Source: Agrobacterium tumefaciens (lineage in GTDB: Bacteria; Pseudomonadota; Alphaproteobacteria; Rhizobiales; Rhizobiaceae). Taken from it: a DNA stretch of 64,000 bases. The translations under genes were made by a program, and so were the position numbers. Positions 46,821-56,205 of the stretch are shown here, piece after piece (the first letter of the stretch is position 1; every line of letters starts with the position of its first letter). The notes beneath the pieces are model-generated. The model searched no databases. It was not told where the DNA came from and saw only the letters and a list, made by a program, of their open reading frames with translations. Location of the stretch: positions 434,001 through 498,000 of the forward strand of contig NZ_CP039888.1 of assembly GCF_005221325.1 (NCBI RefSeq), in the 5' to 3' direction.

Positions 46821-47660
46821 ATGCCTAACGATAAAAAAGCCAATGGGAAAAGGCCCGATGCGGTTCCGGCCTCGCAACGGAAAACCGAGAACGCCACTGG
46901 CACGCTTGGCAAGGTCGTCTCGCTTCTGGAACTGATCGCCTTTGCCGAAAAGCCGATGCGTTTTACCGATGTCGTCGAGGCCAGCAGTCAGCCGCGCGGC
47001 ACGGTTCACCGCCAGCTCGCTCATCTCGTTGCCGAAGGTCTGGTGGATCATGCGGCGGATCAGACCTATGCGGTGGGGCTGAGGCTCCTGCAACTGGCGG
47101 CGAAAGCCTGGAGCGGCAATGATCTGCGCAGTGTCGCAGCTCCCCATCTTTCGGCATTGCAGGAAGCGACGCAGGAATCCGTGCATCTCGCTGTTCTGAA
47201 CGGCGGGCAGGTCACTTATCTGGACAAGATGGAAGGCCGCCATACATTGCGCATGCATTCGCAGGTCGGCAAAACCTCGCCGGCCTATTGCACGGGGGTG
47301 GGCAAGGCGGCGCTGTCGCTGCTGCCCGTCGATGAGCTGGCGGAACTCGCCAGAGGAATGGAGTTCCACCCTTTCACGGAGGCGACGCTCATAACCCCGG
47401 AAGCCCTCATGGCCGATGTCGCCGCCATCAGCGATATCGGTTACGGTTTCGACCTTCAGGAACATGAAATCGGAATTCATTGCGTCGCCGCGCCGGTCCG
47501 GGCGCCGGGCCGCAATTTTCTGGCGGCGATCTCGGTCACCGGCCCCGCCTACCGGGTGGACGCGGAACAGCTGCGCAACTGGGCGCCTCTGGTGCGCGAA
47601 ACGGCCGATAAAATCTCTGCGGAACTCGCCTGCAGATTATCCCCGGTTGCGGATGATTGA
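46821..47660 (+). CDS. IclR-family transcriptional regulator
   Basis: A regulator of 279 residues from the ATG at 46821 (MPNDKKANGK), with GGTGGA upstream. The ATG at 46764 would put the N-terminus inside the operator half-site. The winged helix-turn-helix lies at about 35-95 (LGKVVSLLELIAFAEKPMRF, SQPRGTVHRQLAHLV). The IclR effector domain follows, with GKTSPAYCTGVGKAAL and the C-terminal CVAAPVRAPGRNFLAAISVT. It probably represses the divergent sugar-acid operon until an intermediate binds. Confidence 0.9.
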   Translation: MPNDKKANGKRPDAVPASQRKTENATGTLGKVVSLLELIAFAEKPMRFTDVVEASSQPRGTVHRQLAHLVAEGLVDHAADQTYAVGLRLLQLAAKAWSGNDLRSVAAPHLSALQEATQESVHLAVLNGGQVTYLDKMEGRHTLRMHSQVGKTSPAYCTGVGKAALSLLPVDELAELARGMEFHPFTEATLITPEALMADVAAISDIGYGFDLQEHEIGIHCVAAPVRAPGRNFLAAISVTGPAYRVDAEQLRNWAPLVRETADKISAELACRLSPVADD

Positions 47661-47870
47661 GAGAAAACGGCGCGCGCGCGTCAGATTTCCCGCACCAACC
47701 GGCCGGCAGGACAGCCATACATGTGCGTTAGACATTATTTTCGACTATTCTGAATTAAACTTTCAACTTTTGTTTGCATGAATCGATTTGCTGAGTAACA
47801 TCCCCCACAATTTCCGGGCAGGGGCTGGGCCTTTGCGGCGGCATTTTCTCATTCTCGAAGAACAGCTTTG

Positions 47871-48611
47871 ATGCAGAAAACAGAAACGGCCGCCGTTCAG
47901 TCGATTGGTGTTGATTGCGTTCGCGAGATCGCCGGTCTCAACACGCAGTTCGATATATTCCGCTTCCTGAAACGGCTGACGGAGGCCTGGGAGTTCCGTG
48001 CCTTCATGGTGCTCGATCTGTCGTCGGAAGTGGCGAGCGAACTGTCGCAATATACGATTATCACCAGCTGGCCGGCCGAGCTTTTGCAGCGTTACGATGA
48101 AGAGGGCATGCTGCAAAACAGCCGGGTGATGGCGCAGCTGAAAAAATCGACCATACCCTTTTCCGTCTCCATGGATTTTCTGGTCGATGGCGAGGCGCAT
48201 ATCGCCAAAAAGACGGTAATCGGTCTGTTCGAGCGCTTCGAGATGATCAATTCGGTCTGGTTTCCCGTTCACGACGTCACCATGAGGCGGGGCGCCATAT
48301 CCTTTTCCGGCAATAAAACGGTTCTGCCAGCCAACCGGCTTGCCGAACTTTTTTACATTTCCTGCCATGTCTTTGCCCGGCTATCTGAAATCCGCCGCCT
48401 GGACCTCAGGGTTCCCGAAACATTGAGCGAGCGGGAGATCGACTGTCTCAACTGGACTGCCGCCGGCAAAACGAGCGCCGAAATCGCCGAGATCATGATG
48501 CTCTCGGAACATACCATCAATCACTACCTGAACCGTGCCACCAAAAAACTCGATACGGTCAACCGCACCCAGGCTGTCGCGAAAGCGTTGCGGGTCGGCC
48601 TGATAAAATAG
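47871..48611 (+). CDS. LuxR-type solo regulator with altered signal pocket
   Basis: A 246-residue protein with an N-terminal autoinducer-binding-like domain (about 15-165) and a C-terminal GerE/LuxR helix-turn-helix (LSEREIDCLNWTAAGKTSAE, then ISxHT-like LSEHTINHYLNRATKKL). In acyl-homoserine-lactone receptors the pocket uses W57, Y61, D70, P71 and W85 (TraR numbering). Here W and Y-like positions are found (SWPAELLQRY), but the D-P pair reads N-S and the W85 position is not Trp. There is no luxI nearby. It probably reads another ligand or a protein partner. Confidence 0.83.
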   Translation: MQKTETAAVQSIGVDCVREIAGLNTQFDIFRFLKRLTEAWEFRAFMVLDLSSEVASELSQYTIITSWPAELLQRYDEEGMLQNSRVMAQLKKSTIPFSVSMDFLVDGEAHIAKKTVIGLFERFEMINSVWFPVHDVTMRRGAISFSGNKTVLPANRLAELFYISCHVFARLSEIRRLDLRVPETLSEREIDCLNWTAAGKTSAEIAEIMMLSEHTINHYLNRATKKLDTVNRTQAVAKALRVGLIK

Positions 48612-48640
48612 CGAAATCATAATTTTATCATTGTGATAAA
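48601..48640. promoter_or_regulatory. Overlapping inverted repeats between the LuxR and NasS-like genes
   Basis: TGATAAAAT (48601-48609), N12, ATTTTATCA (48622-48630) is a perfect 9-bp dyad. ATTTTATCA then pairs again with TGATAAA (48634-48640) as TTTATCA-TTG-TGATAAA. Three half-sites in this order suggest a regulator's operator just upstream of the next gene's TTG start; a transcript hairpin is the alternative. Confidence 0.55.
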
Positions 48641-48689
48641 CCGCTTCCTGGGCGATCCTTCTTTCGAATCACCGGAAAGGAGAAATCGT

Positions 48690-49913
48690 TTGCCGGAACG
48701 GCATAAGGTTAAAGCGGGATTTTCTCCGACTATCGATTGCGCCGTGTTGATAGCCGCTGCCGAAAAAGGTTTTGCTGCCGATGAAGGCATAGAACTGGAA
48801 CTTTTCAGAAAGCAGTCCGCGCGCGCCGTTCTCGCCGCACTTGGTGGGGATGACATTCACATAGGGCATCTGCCCGCACCGGTTCCGGTCGGCTCCGCTG
48901 TCGGCCTCGATGATCTGCCGGCCGATATTGTCGGCGTTTTCACGCTTTCCCTTGGCGGATCGGCAACGACGGTCTCACATGGATTTTTCGACGAGCTTTA
49001 CCGCGAAGGGATGAAGCTGCCCGATCCGGCGGCCTTCGGGCGGGCCATGGCCCGTATCTGCGCCGCGCGGCGGGTGGCGGGCAAAAATCCGCCGGTCTTT
49101 GCGGTGGAGGATATTGTCTCCACGTCCTTTTATACCCTGCGTTATCTGCTCGGAAGCTGCGGCGTGCTGCTCGGCCGGGACATGGAAATCGTCGAAGCCC
49201 TGCCGAAGGCAATGCCGGCGCTTCTGGAAAGCGGCAAGGTCGATGCGCTCTGTACCGCCGAACCGGCCGGCAGCGCCGTGGTGCTCGGCGGCGCCGGGCG
49301 GATCGTCACCACGGGAGCGCTGATCTGGCACAATGCGCCGGAAAAAATACTGGCCGTAAAAAAAGGCTGGGCGGAGGAGAATGCCGGCCTGCTGGAAGGG
49401 CTGCTGCGGGCGCTGTACCGTGCCGGCGAATGGTGTGCGAACGACGCCAATATCGAGGAGTTGGCCGGCATTCTCGCTGCCCCTCAATATATCGATGAAA
49501 ACGGCGAATTCCTGCTGCCGGCGCTGACGGGCTATATTTCCACCTCGCAACGGGACATGCAGCGTTTTCAGGAGTTTTTCGTGACGAGCGCCAAGGCGGC
49601 CAATTTCCCATGGCAGAGCCAGGCGCTTTGGTTCTTCAGTCAGATGTTGCGCTGGGGCGAAGTTCCCGCCGAGCGGCGGTCGGAACCGGCCGTGGTGGAG
49701 GCAGCGCGCAATGCCTATCGGCCGGATATTTTCCGTAAGGCCATCAAGCCGCTTTTTGTGCCCGTGCCGGGCGCCAATCTGAAGCTTGAAGGCACGCTGA
49801 AGGAGCCGGTGCATGTCGGCGCCTCGCGCACGGGCCTCGTCCTTGGCCCCGACCGTTTTTTTGACGGCCGTGTTTTCGACCCGGAAACGCTTGAGATGGA
49901 CGACGAAATCTGA
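48690..49913 (+). CDS. NasS/NrtA-like cytoplasmic binding protein
   Basis: A 407-residue protein of the CmpA/NrtA/NasS family, whose fold binds nitrate, nitrite or bicarbonate. Segments such as DIHIGHLPAPVPVGSAVGL, LPKAMPALLESGKVDALCTA, the WCANDAN helix and FFDGRVFDP fit the family. There is no signal peptide or lipobox, so unlike transporter binding proteins it should stay in the cytoplasm, as NasS does. TTG at 48690 has AGGAG 7 nt upstream; the frame back to 48633 runs into the repeat. No nasT or ABC transporter follows; a LuxR-type gene precedes it. Confidence 0.75.
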   Translation: MPERHKVKAGFSPTIDCAVLIAAAEKGFAADEGIELELFRKQSARAVLAALGGDDIHIGHLPAPVPVGSAVGLDDLPADIVGVFTLSLGGSATTVSHGFFDELYREGMKLPDPAAFGRAMARICAARRVAGKNPPVFAVEDIVSTSFYTLRYLLGSCGVLLGRDMEIVEALPKAMPALLESGKVDALCTAEPAGSAVVLGGAGRIVTTGALIWHNAPEKILAVKKGWAEENAGLLEGLLRALYRAGEWCANDANIEELAGILAAPQYIDENGEFLLPALTGYISTSQRDMQRFQEFFVTSAKAANFPWQSQALWFFSQMLRWGEVPAERRSEPAVVEAARNAYRPDIFRKAIKPLFVPVPGANLKLEGTLKEPVHVGASRTGLVLGPDRFFDGRVFDPETLEMDDEI

Positions 49914-50030
49914 AGCCGCAGCGTTAAATCGTCGCGAGTGCCCGCTGTCAGCGCTTTGGCATTGGCGAAGCGCTCCGGCTTGTCTATGGATGGCACGCAA
50001 TACCCTGGGATGATGTAGCGGAGGAAGAAC

Positions 50031-51176
50031 ATGGCAGAGGTCAGCAGGAACCAGGTCGAAAAGGCGCTGGAAACGGTGATCTATCCCGGCAGCGGCAAGA
50101 ACATCGTCGCGCTCGGCATGGTCTCGGAAATCTTCATCGCCGACGCGAAGGCCTATTTCTCCATCACCGTTCCGGCCGACAAGGCCTCTGAAATGGAACC
50201 CTTGCGGCTGGCGGCCGAACGGGCGGCCAAAAGCGTCGAAGGCATTGCCGGTGCGGTCGTCGCGCTGACGGCCGATCGCAAGCCCGGCCAGCAGCAGCCC
50301 GCCCCCCCGCGTCCCACGCCTGCGCGTCCCGCCGCCGCGCCCGGTCGGCCGGCCACGCAGCCGGGCTCGTCCAAAGTGGGCGTACCGGGTGTCCGCGCCA
50401 TTATCGCCGTGGCCTCGGGCAAGGGTGGTGTCGGCAAATCGACGACGGCAGTCAATCTGGCGCTTGGCCTGCAGTCGCTCGGCCTCAAGGTCGGCATGCT
50501 CGATGCCGATATTTACGGCCCCTCGCTGCCACGACTTTTAAAAATCTCCGGTCGTCCGAAGCAGCAGGAAGACCGCATCATCCTTCCCATGGAGAATTAC
50601 GGGCTGAAGGTCATGTCCATGGGCTTTCTGGTGGATGAGGAAGCCGCGATGATCTGGCGCGGGCCGATGGTGCAGTCCGCCCTGATGCAGATGCTGCGCG
50701 AAGTGGCCTGGGGTGAACTCGACGTGCTGGTGCTCGACATGCCACCCGGCACGGGCGATGCGCAGCTCACCATCGCCCAGCAGGTGCCGCTCGCCGGCGC
50801 GGTCATCGTCTCCACGCCGCAGGATCTTGCGCTGCTCGATGCGCGCAAGGGCATCACCATGTTCCGCAAGGTGGAGGTGCCGCTGCTCGGCGTCATCGAG
50901 AATATGAGCTATTTCATTGCGCCGGATACGGGTGCGCGCTACGATATTTTCGGCCATGGCGGCGCCAAGGCGGAAGCGGAAAGGATCGGCGTGCCGTTCC
51001 TCGGCGAAGTGCCGCTCACCATCTCTATCCGCGAAATGTCGGATGCCGGAACCCCGGTCGTGGTTGCCGAGCCGGATGGCCCGCAGGCCGCGATCTACCG
51101 TGACATCGCGGAAAAAGTCTGGGTGCGGATGGGTGCGGACGAGAGAAAAGCCGCACCGAAGATCGTTTTCGAATAG
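50031..51176 (+). CDS. mrp: Mrp/NBP35-family iron-sulfur carrier ATPase
   Basis: A P-loop ATPase of 381 residues that in relatives carries and delivers Fe-S clusters. The N-terminal domain (3-90) is the MIP18-like fold, a Pro/Ala linker follows, and the ATPase begins at IIAVASGKGGVGKSTTAVNL. DADIYGPS and LVLDMPPGTGDAQLT are intact. The region that normally holds CxxC (ENMSYF-x-C-x-x-C) here reads ENMSYFIAPDTG, with no cysteines, so the usual bridging Fe-S site is missing. Confidence 0.92.
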   Translation: MAEVSRNQVEKALETVIYPGSGKNIVALGMVSEIFIADAKAYFSITVPADKASEMEPLRLAAERAAKSVEGIAGAVVALTADRKPGQQQPAPPRPTPARPAAAPGRPATQPGSSKVGVPGVRAIIAVASGKGGVGKSTTAVNLALGLQSLGLKVGMLDADIYGPSLPRLLKISGRPKQQEDRIILPMENYGLKVMSMGFLVDEEAAMIWRGPMVQSALMQMLREVAWGELDVLVLDMPPGTGDAQLTIAQQVPLAGAVIVSTPQDLALLDARKGITMFRKVEVPLLGVIENMSYFIAPDTGARYDIFGHGGAKAEAERIGVPFLGEVPLTISIREMSDAGTPVVVAEPDGPQAAIYRDIAEKVWVRMGADERKAAPKIVFE

Positions 51177-51513
51177 TGCGGTTTCCCGCCGGCGCAAATG
51201 GATATGCGCCGGCGCGCTTCGAATAATCCTTTTAAAACAGAAGATTAATCGTCAGTATCGGGCATGTTTTCGGGATTTGAACTCCAGAGATGCTTCGCCT
51301 GCAATGCTGTCGCGAAAAAATATTGCTTGATTGCGTCTCGCTTTGGGCGCATACGCCTGCGCCGTTTGGCTCTTGGTCCATCGGGCTGGCGGGATATGAT
51401 GTCCTGCATGTTCCGGAGTACCCTGAAGTGTCGTCCAGAGGTTTGCCGACCTTGAACAGGATATGTTAAGCAGCATTGCGGCTGATGCCTGCAATGTGGA
51501 GCGGAGAAACGGA
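51177..51513. other. Intergenic region between mrp and corA
   Basis: About 337 bp without a convincing gene. A perfect 10-bp hairpin (CGCCGGCGCA / TGCGCCGGCG, 51187-51214) follows mrp and may end its transcript, though no T-run follows. The remainder probably carries the corA promoter. I do not recognise a magnesium riboswitch. Confidence 0.45.
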
Positions 51514-52491
51514 TTGATAAAAGCCTATCGCGCCAATTGCGAGGCGATCAGCCTGTCGGCAACCGACGGCTCCGAACAGATTCCCGACGACATCGTCTGG
51601 ATCGATCTCGTCAATCCGGACAGGGCGGAAGAGCAGCATGTGGAAAAGCTGCTGGGTCTTGATCTGCCCACCCGCGAGGATTTGAAGGATATCGAACCCT
51701 CCAGCCGCCTTTATATGGAAGACGGCAATGTCTTCATGACGGCCTCTCTGGTGTGGAAGGCGGATTCGGACGATCCACGCCTCACCGATGTCGCCTTCAT
51801 TCTCGCCGGCAAGCGCCTGGTGACGATCCGTTATGCCGAGCCGAAATCATTCCACCTCTTCATCGCCGCCATTACCCGCGTGCCGCACGAGATGCGCAGC
51901 GGCACGGCGCTTTTGCTGAAGCTGCTGGAAACCATCGTCGACCGGACCGCGGAAATTCTCGAAAATTCGGTCACCGGCATAGACAATCTCGCCGCCGACA
52001 TTCTCGGCAGCCAGGCGCGCAGCAAGCGCAAGGCGCCGCGTTATCTTGAAGACCGTCTGACCAACATCGCCGCCTATCACCGGCTGATCTCGAAGGTCCG
52101 CGTCAGCCTCGCATCGCTGGCACGGTTGCAGACCTACCTCTCCACCAGCGATCAGGCGCGAGAGGACAAGGGAGCGAGGGAACAGGGCAAGTCGGTCGGG
52201 CGCGATATTCAGTCGCTGAACGAACATGCCTCCTTCGTTTCCGGCAATCTGACCTTCCTGCTCGACGCCTCGCTCGGCATCATCAATATCGAGCAGAACG
52301 GCATCATCAAGATTTTCTCGATCGCTTCGGTGGTCTTTTTGCCGCCCACGCTGGTGGCTTCGATTTACGGAATGAACTTTCAGCTCATGCCGGAGTTGAA
52401 CTGGACATTTGGTTATCCAATTGCGCTGATCGTCATGCTGATGTCCGCAATCATCCCGTTTCTCTTTTTTCGTTGGAAGGGCTGGCTCTAA
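51514..52491 (+). CDS. corA: CorA-type magnesium transporter
   Basis: Divalent cation channel of 325 residues from TTG at 51514, with GGAG 7 nt upstream (ATG at 51463 is in frame and gives 342). A large cytoplasmic domain is followed by two C-terminal membrane helices; the first ends with the selectivity motif YGMNF, and the second is FGYPIALIVMLMSAIIPFLF. A 15-bp gap to kup suggests the two ion transporters share a message. Confidence 0.9.
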   Translation: MIKAYRANCEAISLSATDGSEQIPDDIVWIDLVNPDRAEEQHVEKLLGLDLPTREDLKDIEPSSRLYMEDGNVFMTASLVWKADSDDPRLTDVAFILAGKRLVTIRYAEPKSFHLFIAAITRVPHEMRSGTALLLKLLETIVDRTAEILENSVTGIDNLAADILGSQARSKRKAPRYLEDRLTNIAAYHRLISKVRVSLASLARLQTYLSTSDQAREDKGAREQGKSVGRDIQSLNEHASFVSGNLTFLLDASLGIINIEQNGIIKIFSIASVVFLPPTLVASIYGMNFQLMPELNWTFGYPIALIVMLMSAIIPFLFFRWKGWL

Positions 52492-52506
52492 GGAGCCAGG
52501 ATCATC

Positions 52507-54426
52507 ATGTCTCAAATCGTCGACAAGGACGTTGCCGAGAAACCGGATGCCGATGACTCGCACAAAAACAAGGGGCTTTACGCGGCCATCCTTGGTTCAA
52601 TCGGCGTCGTTTATGGCGATATCGGCACCAGCCCGCTTTATGCCTTCCGCGAAGCCCTGCGGCCGATCGCCTATGATGGCGTGACGCGGGAGGAGGTCGT
52701 TGGCCTCACATCCCTGATGCTCTGGTCGCTGACAATCATCGTGACCTTCAAATACATCACGCTTCTGCTGCGTGCGGACAATGACGGCGAGGGCGGAACG
52801 CTGTCGCTGCTGGCTCTGCTGATGAAGACGGCGGGCACGCATCGCGGCGTTCTCATCGTGCTCGGTCTCATCGGCGCCGCCCTGTTCCTCGGTGACGCGA
52901 TGATCACGCCGGCACTGTCAGTGCTTTCGGCGGTGGAAGGTCTAAAACTCGTCACGCCCGCCATGGACGATTTCATCATTCCGATATCCGTCTGCATTCT
53001 CATCGGCCTCTTCGCCATCCAGTCGCATGGCACGGGCACGGTGGCGAAATTCTTCGGCCCGATCACGGCGGTCTGGTTCATCGTGATGGGCGTGGCCGGC
53101 CTTATCCATATCGCAGACGATTTCGGCATTCTTTTTGCCTTCAATCCCTGGCATGCGGTGGAGTTTCTGGCCAATGAAGGCTTTTACGGCATCGTCGTGC
53201 TCGGCGCGGTCTTCCTGACGATCACCGGCGCCGAAGCGCTTTATGCCGATCTTGGCCATTTCGGCCGCCGTCCCATCCAGTGGGCATGGTTCTGTCTGGT
53301 TTTCCCGGCTTTGACGTTGAACTATCTCGGTCAGGGCGCGCTGGTGCTGAAAGACCCGGCGGCCATGTCCAATCCGTTCTACCTGATGTTCCCGCAATGG
53401 GCGATCCTGCCGGCCGTCATTCTGGCTACCGCCGCCACCATCATCGCCAGCCAGGCGGTGATAACAGGCGCGTTTTCGCTGGTGCGTCAGGCGATCCACC
53501 TTGGCTACCTGCCGCGCATGGAAATCCTCTTCACCTCGGAAACCAATACCGGGCAGATCTATCTGCCGGCGGTCAACACCATCCTCCTGTTCGGCGTCGT
53601 GGCACTGGTGCTCACCTTCAAGAGTTCGGATGCGCTGGCCACCGCCTACGGTATTTCGGTTACCGGCGCGATGGTTGTCACCAGCCTGATGTTCTTCGAA
53701 TTCGTGCGTAAACGCTGGCAATGGTCCGTCTGGCTGGCGCTTGCCGTGCTGGCCCCGCTGCTGCTGCTGGAACTGATCTTCCTTGGCGCGAACCTGCTCA
53801 AGATCCATGACGGCGGTTATGTGCCGGTGCTGCTGGCGATCGCTTTCACCGTCATCATGACCACCTGGCAGCGCGGCTCGAGAATCCTTTTCGCAAAGAC
53901 CCGCCGCGGCGATGTGCCGTTGAAGGCCTTCGTCGCTTCGGTGGAAAAGGAAAGCGCCCATGCGCCGGTACGTGTGCCGGGCACCGCGATCTTCCTTACC
54001 GGCGATCCGGAGGCCGCCCCGGCGGCATTGCTGCACAACCTCAAGCATAACCATGTCCTGCACGATAAGAACGTCATCCTGACGATCCGCACCGAGGACC
54101 AGCCGCGCGTTCACCCCGAAGATCGTTATACGCTGACGAAGCTGAGCGAACGTTTTGCCGTGGTCGAACTGCATTTCGGCTTTATGGAAACCCAGAACGT
54201 CACCCAGGCGCTGGGTTATCTGAGGCGCACCGGCTACAAGTTCGACATCATGTCGACCTCTTTCTATCTCGGCCGCCGCAAGCTGGTGCCGGATCCGAAA
54301 TCGGGCATGCCGGGCTGGCAGAACCGTCTGTTCATCGCGCTTGCCGAAACCGCCGCCGACCCGTCGGACTATTTCCGCCTTCCGGCCAACCGCGTGGTGG
54401 AACTGGGTTCGCACGTCGTCGTCTGA
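52507..54426 (+). CDS. kup: Low-affinity potassium transporter Kup
   Basis: Potassium-proton symporter of 639 residues with about 12 membrane segments in the first 430, starting [21 protein letters not shown], the Kup signature. Other family blocks are [19 protein letters not shown] and [20 protein letters not shown] cytoplasmic C-terminal domain of about 200 residues follows. It lies 15 bp after corA. Rhizobia often have several kup paralogues, so the number cannot be assigned. Confidence 0.94.
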   Translation: MSQIVDKDVAEKPDADDSHKNKGLYAAILGSIGVVYGDIGTSPLYAFREALRPIAYDGVTREEVVGLTSLMLWSLTIIVTFKYITLLLRADNDGEGGTLSLLALLMKTAGTHRGVLIVLGLIGAALFLGDAMITPALSVLSAVEGLKLVTPAMDDFIIPISVCILIGLFAIQSHGTGTVAKFFGPITAVWFIVMGVAGLIHIADDFGILFAFNPWHAVEFLANEGFYGIVVLGAVFLTITGAEALYADLGHFGRRPIQWAWFCLVFPALTLNYLGQGALVLKDPAAMSNPFYLMFPQWAILPAVILATAATIIASQAVITGAFSLVRQAIHLGYLPRMEILFTSETNTGQIYLPAVNTILLFGVVALVLTFKSSDALATAYGISVTGAMVVTSLMFFEFVRKRWQWSVWLALAVLAPLLLLELIFLGANLLKIHDGGYVPVLLAIAFTVIMTTWQRGSRILFAKTRRGDVPLKAFVASVEKESAHAPVRVPGTAIFLTGDPEAAPAALLHNLKHNHVLHDKNVILTIRTEDQPRVHPEDRYTLTKLSERFAVVELHFGFMETQNVTQALGYLRRTGYKFDIMSTSFYLGRRKLVPDPKSGMPGWQNRLFIALAETAADPSDYFRLPANRVVELGSHVVV

Positions 54427-54460
54427 TAGAGCCTTCCGGCGGCGCGGATTCCTGTTTTCT

Positions 54461-54573
54461 CCGTCATACCGGCCTGGAGCCGGTATCCAGCCAGCCCAAG
54501 TCCTTGGGCTGAAAAGACCTCTCGCCGCGCCGACGCGCGTGGGCTAGATTCCGGCTCTAGGCCGGAATGACGG
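54461..54573. repeat. Palindromic intergenic element, family 1, copy C
   Basis: Third copy, starting CCGTCATACCGGCC and ending GGCCGGAATGACGG, with the same GCCCAAG-TC-CTTGGGC internal hairpin. It begins 34 bp after the kup stop. Confidence 0.85.
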
Positions 54574-54771
54574 AAGAGGGATACGCTGTATGGCCGGCAC
54601 ATGGAAACCCGATGCAACGCGCCGCGCATTAGAATATCATCACACATTAACGTGAAGCCGCATCCGCGCCCGGCGTTAACCATCCATCAAGGTTAATAAG
54701 AGATTCTCGGACACCTGTAGAAAATTTGGTTGTCGGTGTTCGGAGTGCTGGTTTTGCGTTCGAAAAGTGTA

Positions 54772-55935
54772 ATGCGTCGTCGGTCCGCCGTGTCCCGTGA
54801 GGGGTGGGTGTCAAAATGGACCTCGCCCGTCGTCTTCGGCCTTGCCGCCTGGCTCGTCTTTCCTTCTCTTGCCGCCCGTGCGGATCTGGCCTCGCTTCTA
54901 GCGGGACTGGACAATGGCGGCGAGCAATGGCGCATGGTGCTGACCGCCTCTCCGGCGGGCTCGGTGCACAATGCCGCGCTCACCTTCAACGATGCGGCGG
55001 GAGAGGCGGCGTTGCATGGCAGCGGAATGACCCTGCCCAATGGCAGCAAGGTCGCCTTCGTCACCAACAAGAAGGGCGAGGCAACGACACCGGATAGCGA
55101 ACGCGTCAACCGCGCCGCCAAGAAAGGCCGCATCGTCGCAACCGAAATCATGCAGCCGCCGAAGGCCTTCACCGCCGGCTCCGTGCTGCAGCGGACCTCG
55201 ATGCTGGATATCGAGCCGCTGAAGCGCAAGGACCGCACGGCTTTCGTCAAGCCGAAACGCGGCAAGGACGTCGAGCTTGCCTCCTTCTATTTCCGCCGCG
55301 ATGAAAAGAAGGCGGACAAGAGCGTCTCGCCGATGCTGGCGGAACTCGTCACCAACCGTACCCCGGATATTCTCGCCACGGCTTACGCGCCGGCCGCACC
55401 GGATTTCGCCCGCGAATCGCCTTTCGACGCCATTCTCAAAAAGCCGGAGGCTGGCCGTTTCGTGCCGCAGATCAGCGCGGACGATCATGCATGGGCGGCG
55501 ACCCCGCTGCCGGCCGAGGTATTTTCCGCTGCCGAACAGCAATGCCTCGCATCCGGCATCTATTTCGAGGCGCGCGGAGAATCGGTCAAGGGCCAGGCGG
55601 CAGTGGCGCAGGTCATCCTTAACCGCGTGCGCAACCCCACCTATCCGAAAACCATCTGCGGCGTGGTCTATCAGAATAAGGACTGGCGTAACCGCTGCCA
55701 GTTTTCCTTCGCTTGCGACAATATCAAGGACCGGGTGAACTCCGAGCGCCACTGGAAGATGGCGCGCGAAGTCGCCATGGCCACCACCGCCGGCAAGATT
55801 TGGCTGAAGGAAGTCGGTTCGGCGACTCACTATCATGCCGTCTATGTGCGTCCCGCCTGGGGAAAATCCATGAAGAAGGTCGGCAGGATCGGCCTGCACG
55901 TCTTTTACCGCACCTATGGTGGCGGCTGGAGCTGA
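54772..55935 (+). CDS. SleB-type cell wall hydrolase
   Basis: A secreted or membrane-anchored protein of about 387 residues. The N-terminus has one hydrophobic stretch (SPVVFGLAAWLVFPSLAARA). A poorly conserved middle follows, then a C-terminal Hydrolase_2 (SleB) domain: CLASGIYFEARGESVKGQAA with the catalytic Glu, NRVRNPTYPKTICGVVYQ, and CQFSFACDN. In relatives this domain cleaves peptidoglycan as a lytic transglycosylase. ATG at 54772 is used; TTG at 54754 and 54730 are also in frame. The 345 bp before it hold a repeat copy and the promoter. Confidence 0.87.
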   Translation: MRRRSAVSREGWVSKWTSPVVFGLAAWLVFPSLAARADLASLLAGLDNGGEQWRMVLTASPAGSVHNAALTFNDAAGEAALHGSGMTLPNGSKVAFVTNKKGEATTPDSERVNRAAKKGRIVATEIMQPPKAFTAGSVLQRTSMLDIEPLKRKDRTAFVKPKRGKDVELASFYFRRDEKKADKSVSPMLAELVTNRTPDILATAYAPAAPDFARESPFDAILKKPEAGRFVPQISADDHAWAATPLPAEVFSAAEQQCLASGIYFEARGESVKGQAAVAQVILNRVRNPTYPKTICGVVYQNKDWRNRCQFSFACDNIKDRVNSERHWKMAREVAMATTAGKIWLKEVGSATHYHAVYVRPAWGKSMKKVGRIGLHVFYRTYGGGWS

Positions 55936-56072
55936 TACCACCGCCAATTTGTCGCATTTTGCGTGTCAAAAATGCCGATTCCCTCGCGAAACATCGCCGC
56001 CAAACCGTGATTTGGCATTAAGTCGTTGTTATAAAATGATAAATTTGTGTTGAAACAAGCTGCGCCAGTGCC

Positions 56073-56101
56073 TTGACTAGCGAAGCCCCTAAAACTATGT
56101 T
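56073..56101 (+). promoter_or_regulatory. Probable promoter of the ATP synthase Fo operon
   Basis: TTGACT, 17 nt, TATGTT, about 105 bp upstream of atpI. Both elements are close to the housekeeping sigma consensus. Confidence 0.55.
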
Positions 56102-56205
56102 GCGCGCGACTTCAGAGCGGGCTGGAACAGGCTTAATCCGTCACCGTTTACAACTCCAAAGGGTTCTGGCATGGCTGGAACGGAGAAAATGGGTGGGATT
56201 TTGAG

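Noticed and set aside
51264-51455. A 63-codon frame upstream of corA
   Set aside because: Cys/Arg-rich translation with no ribosome site or resemblance to a protein family.
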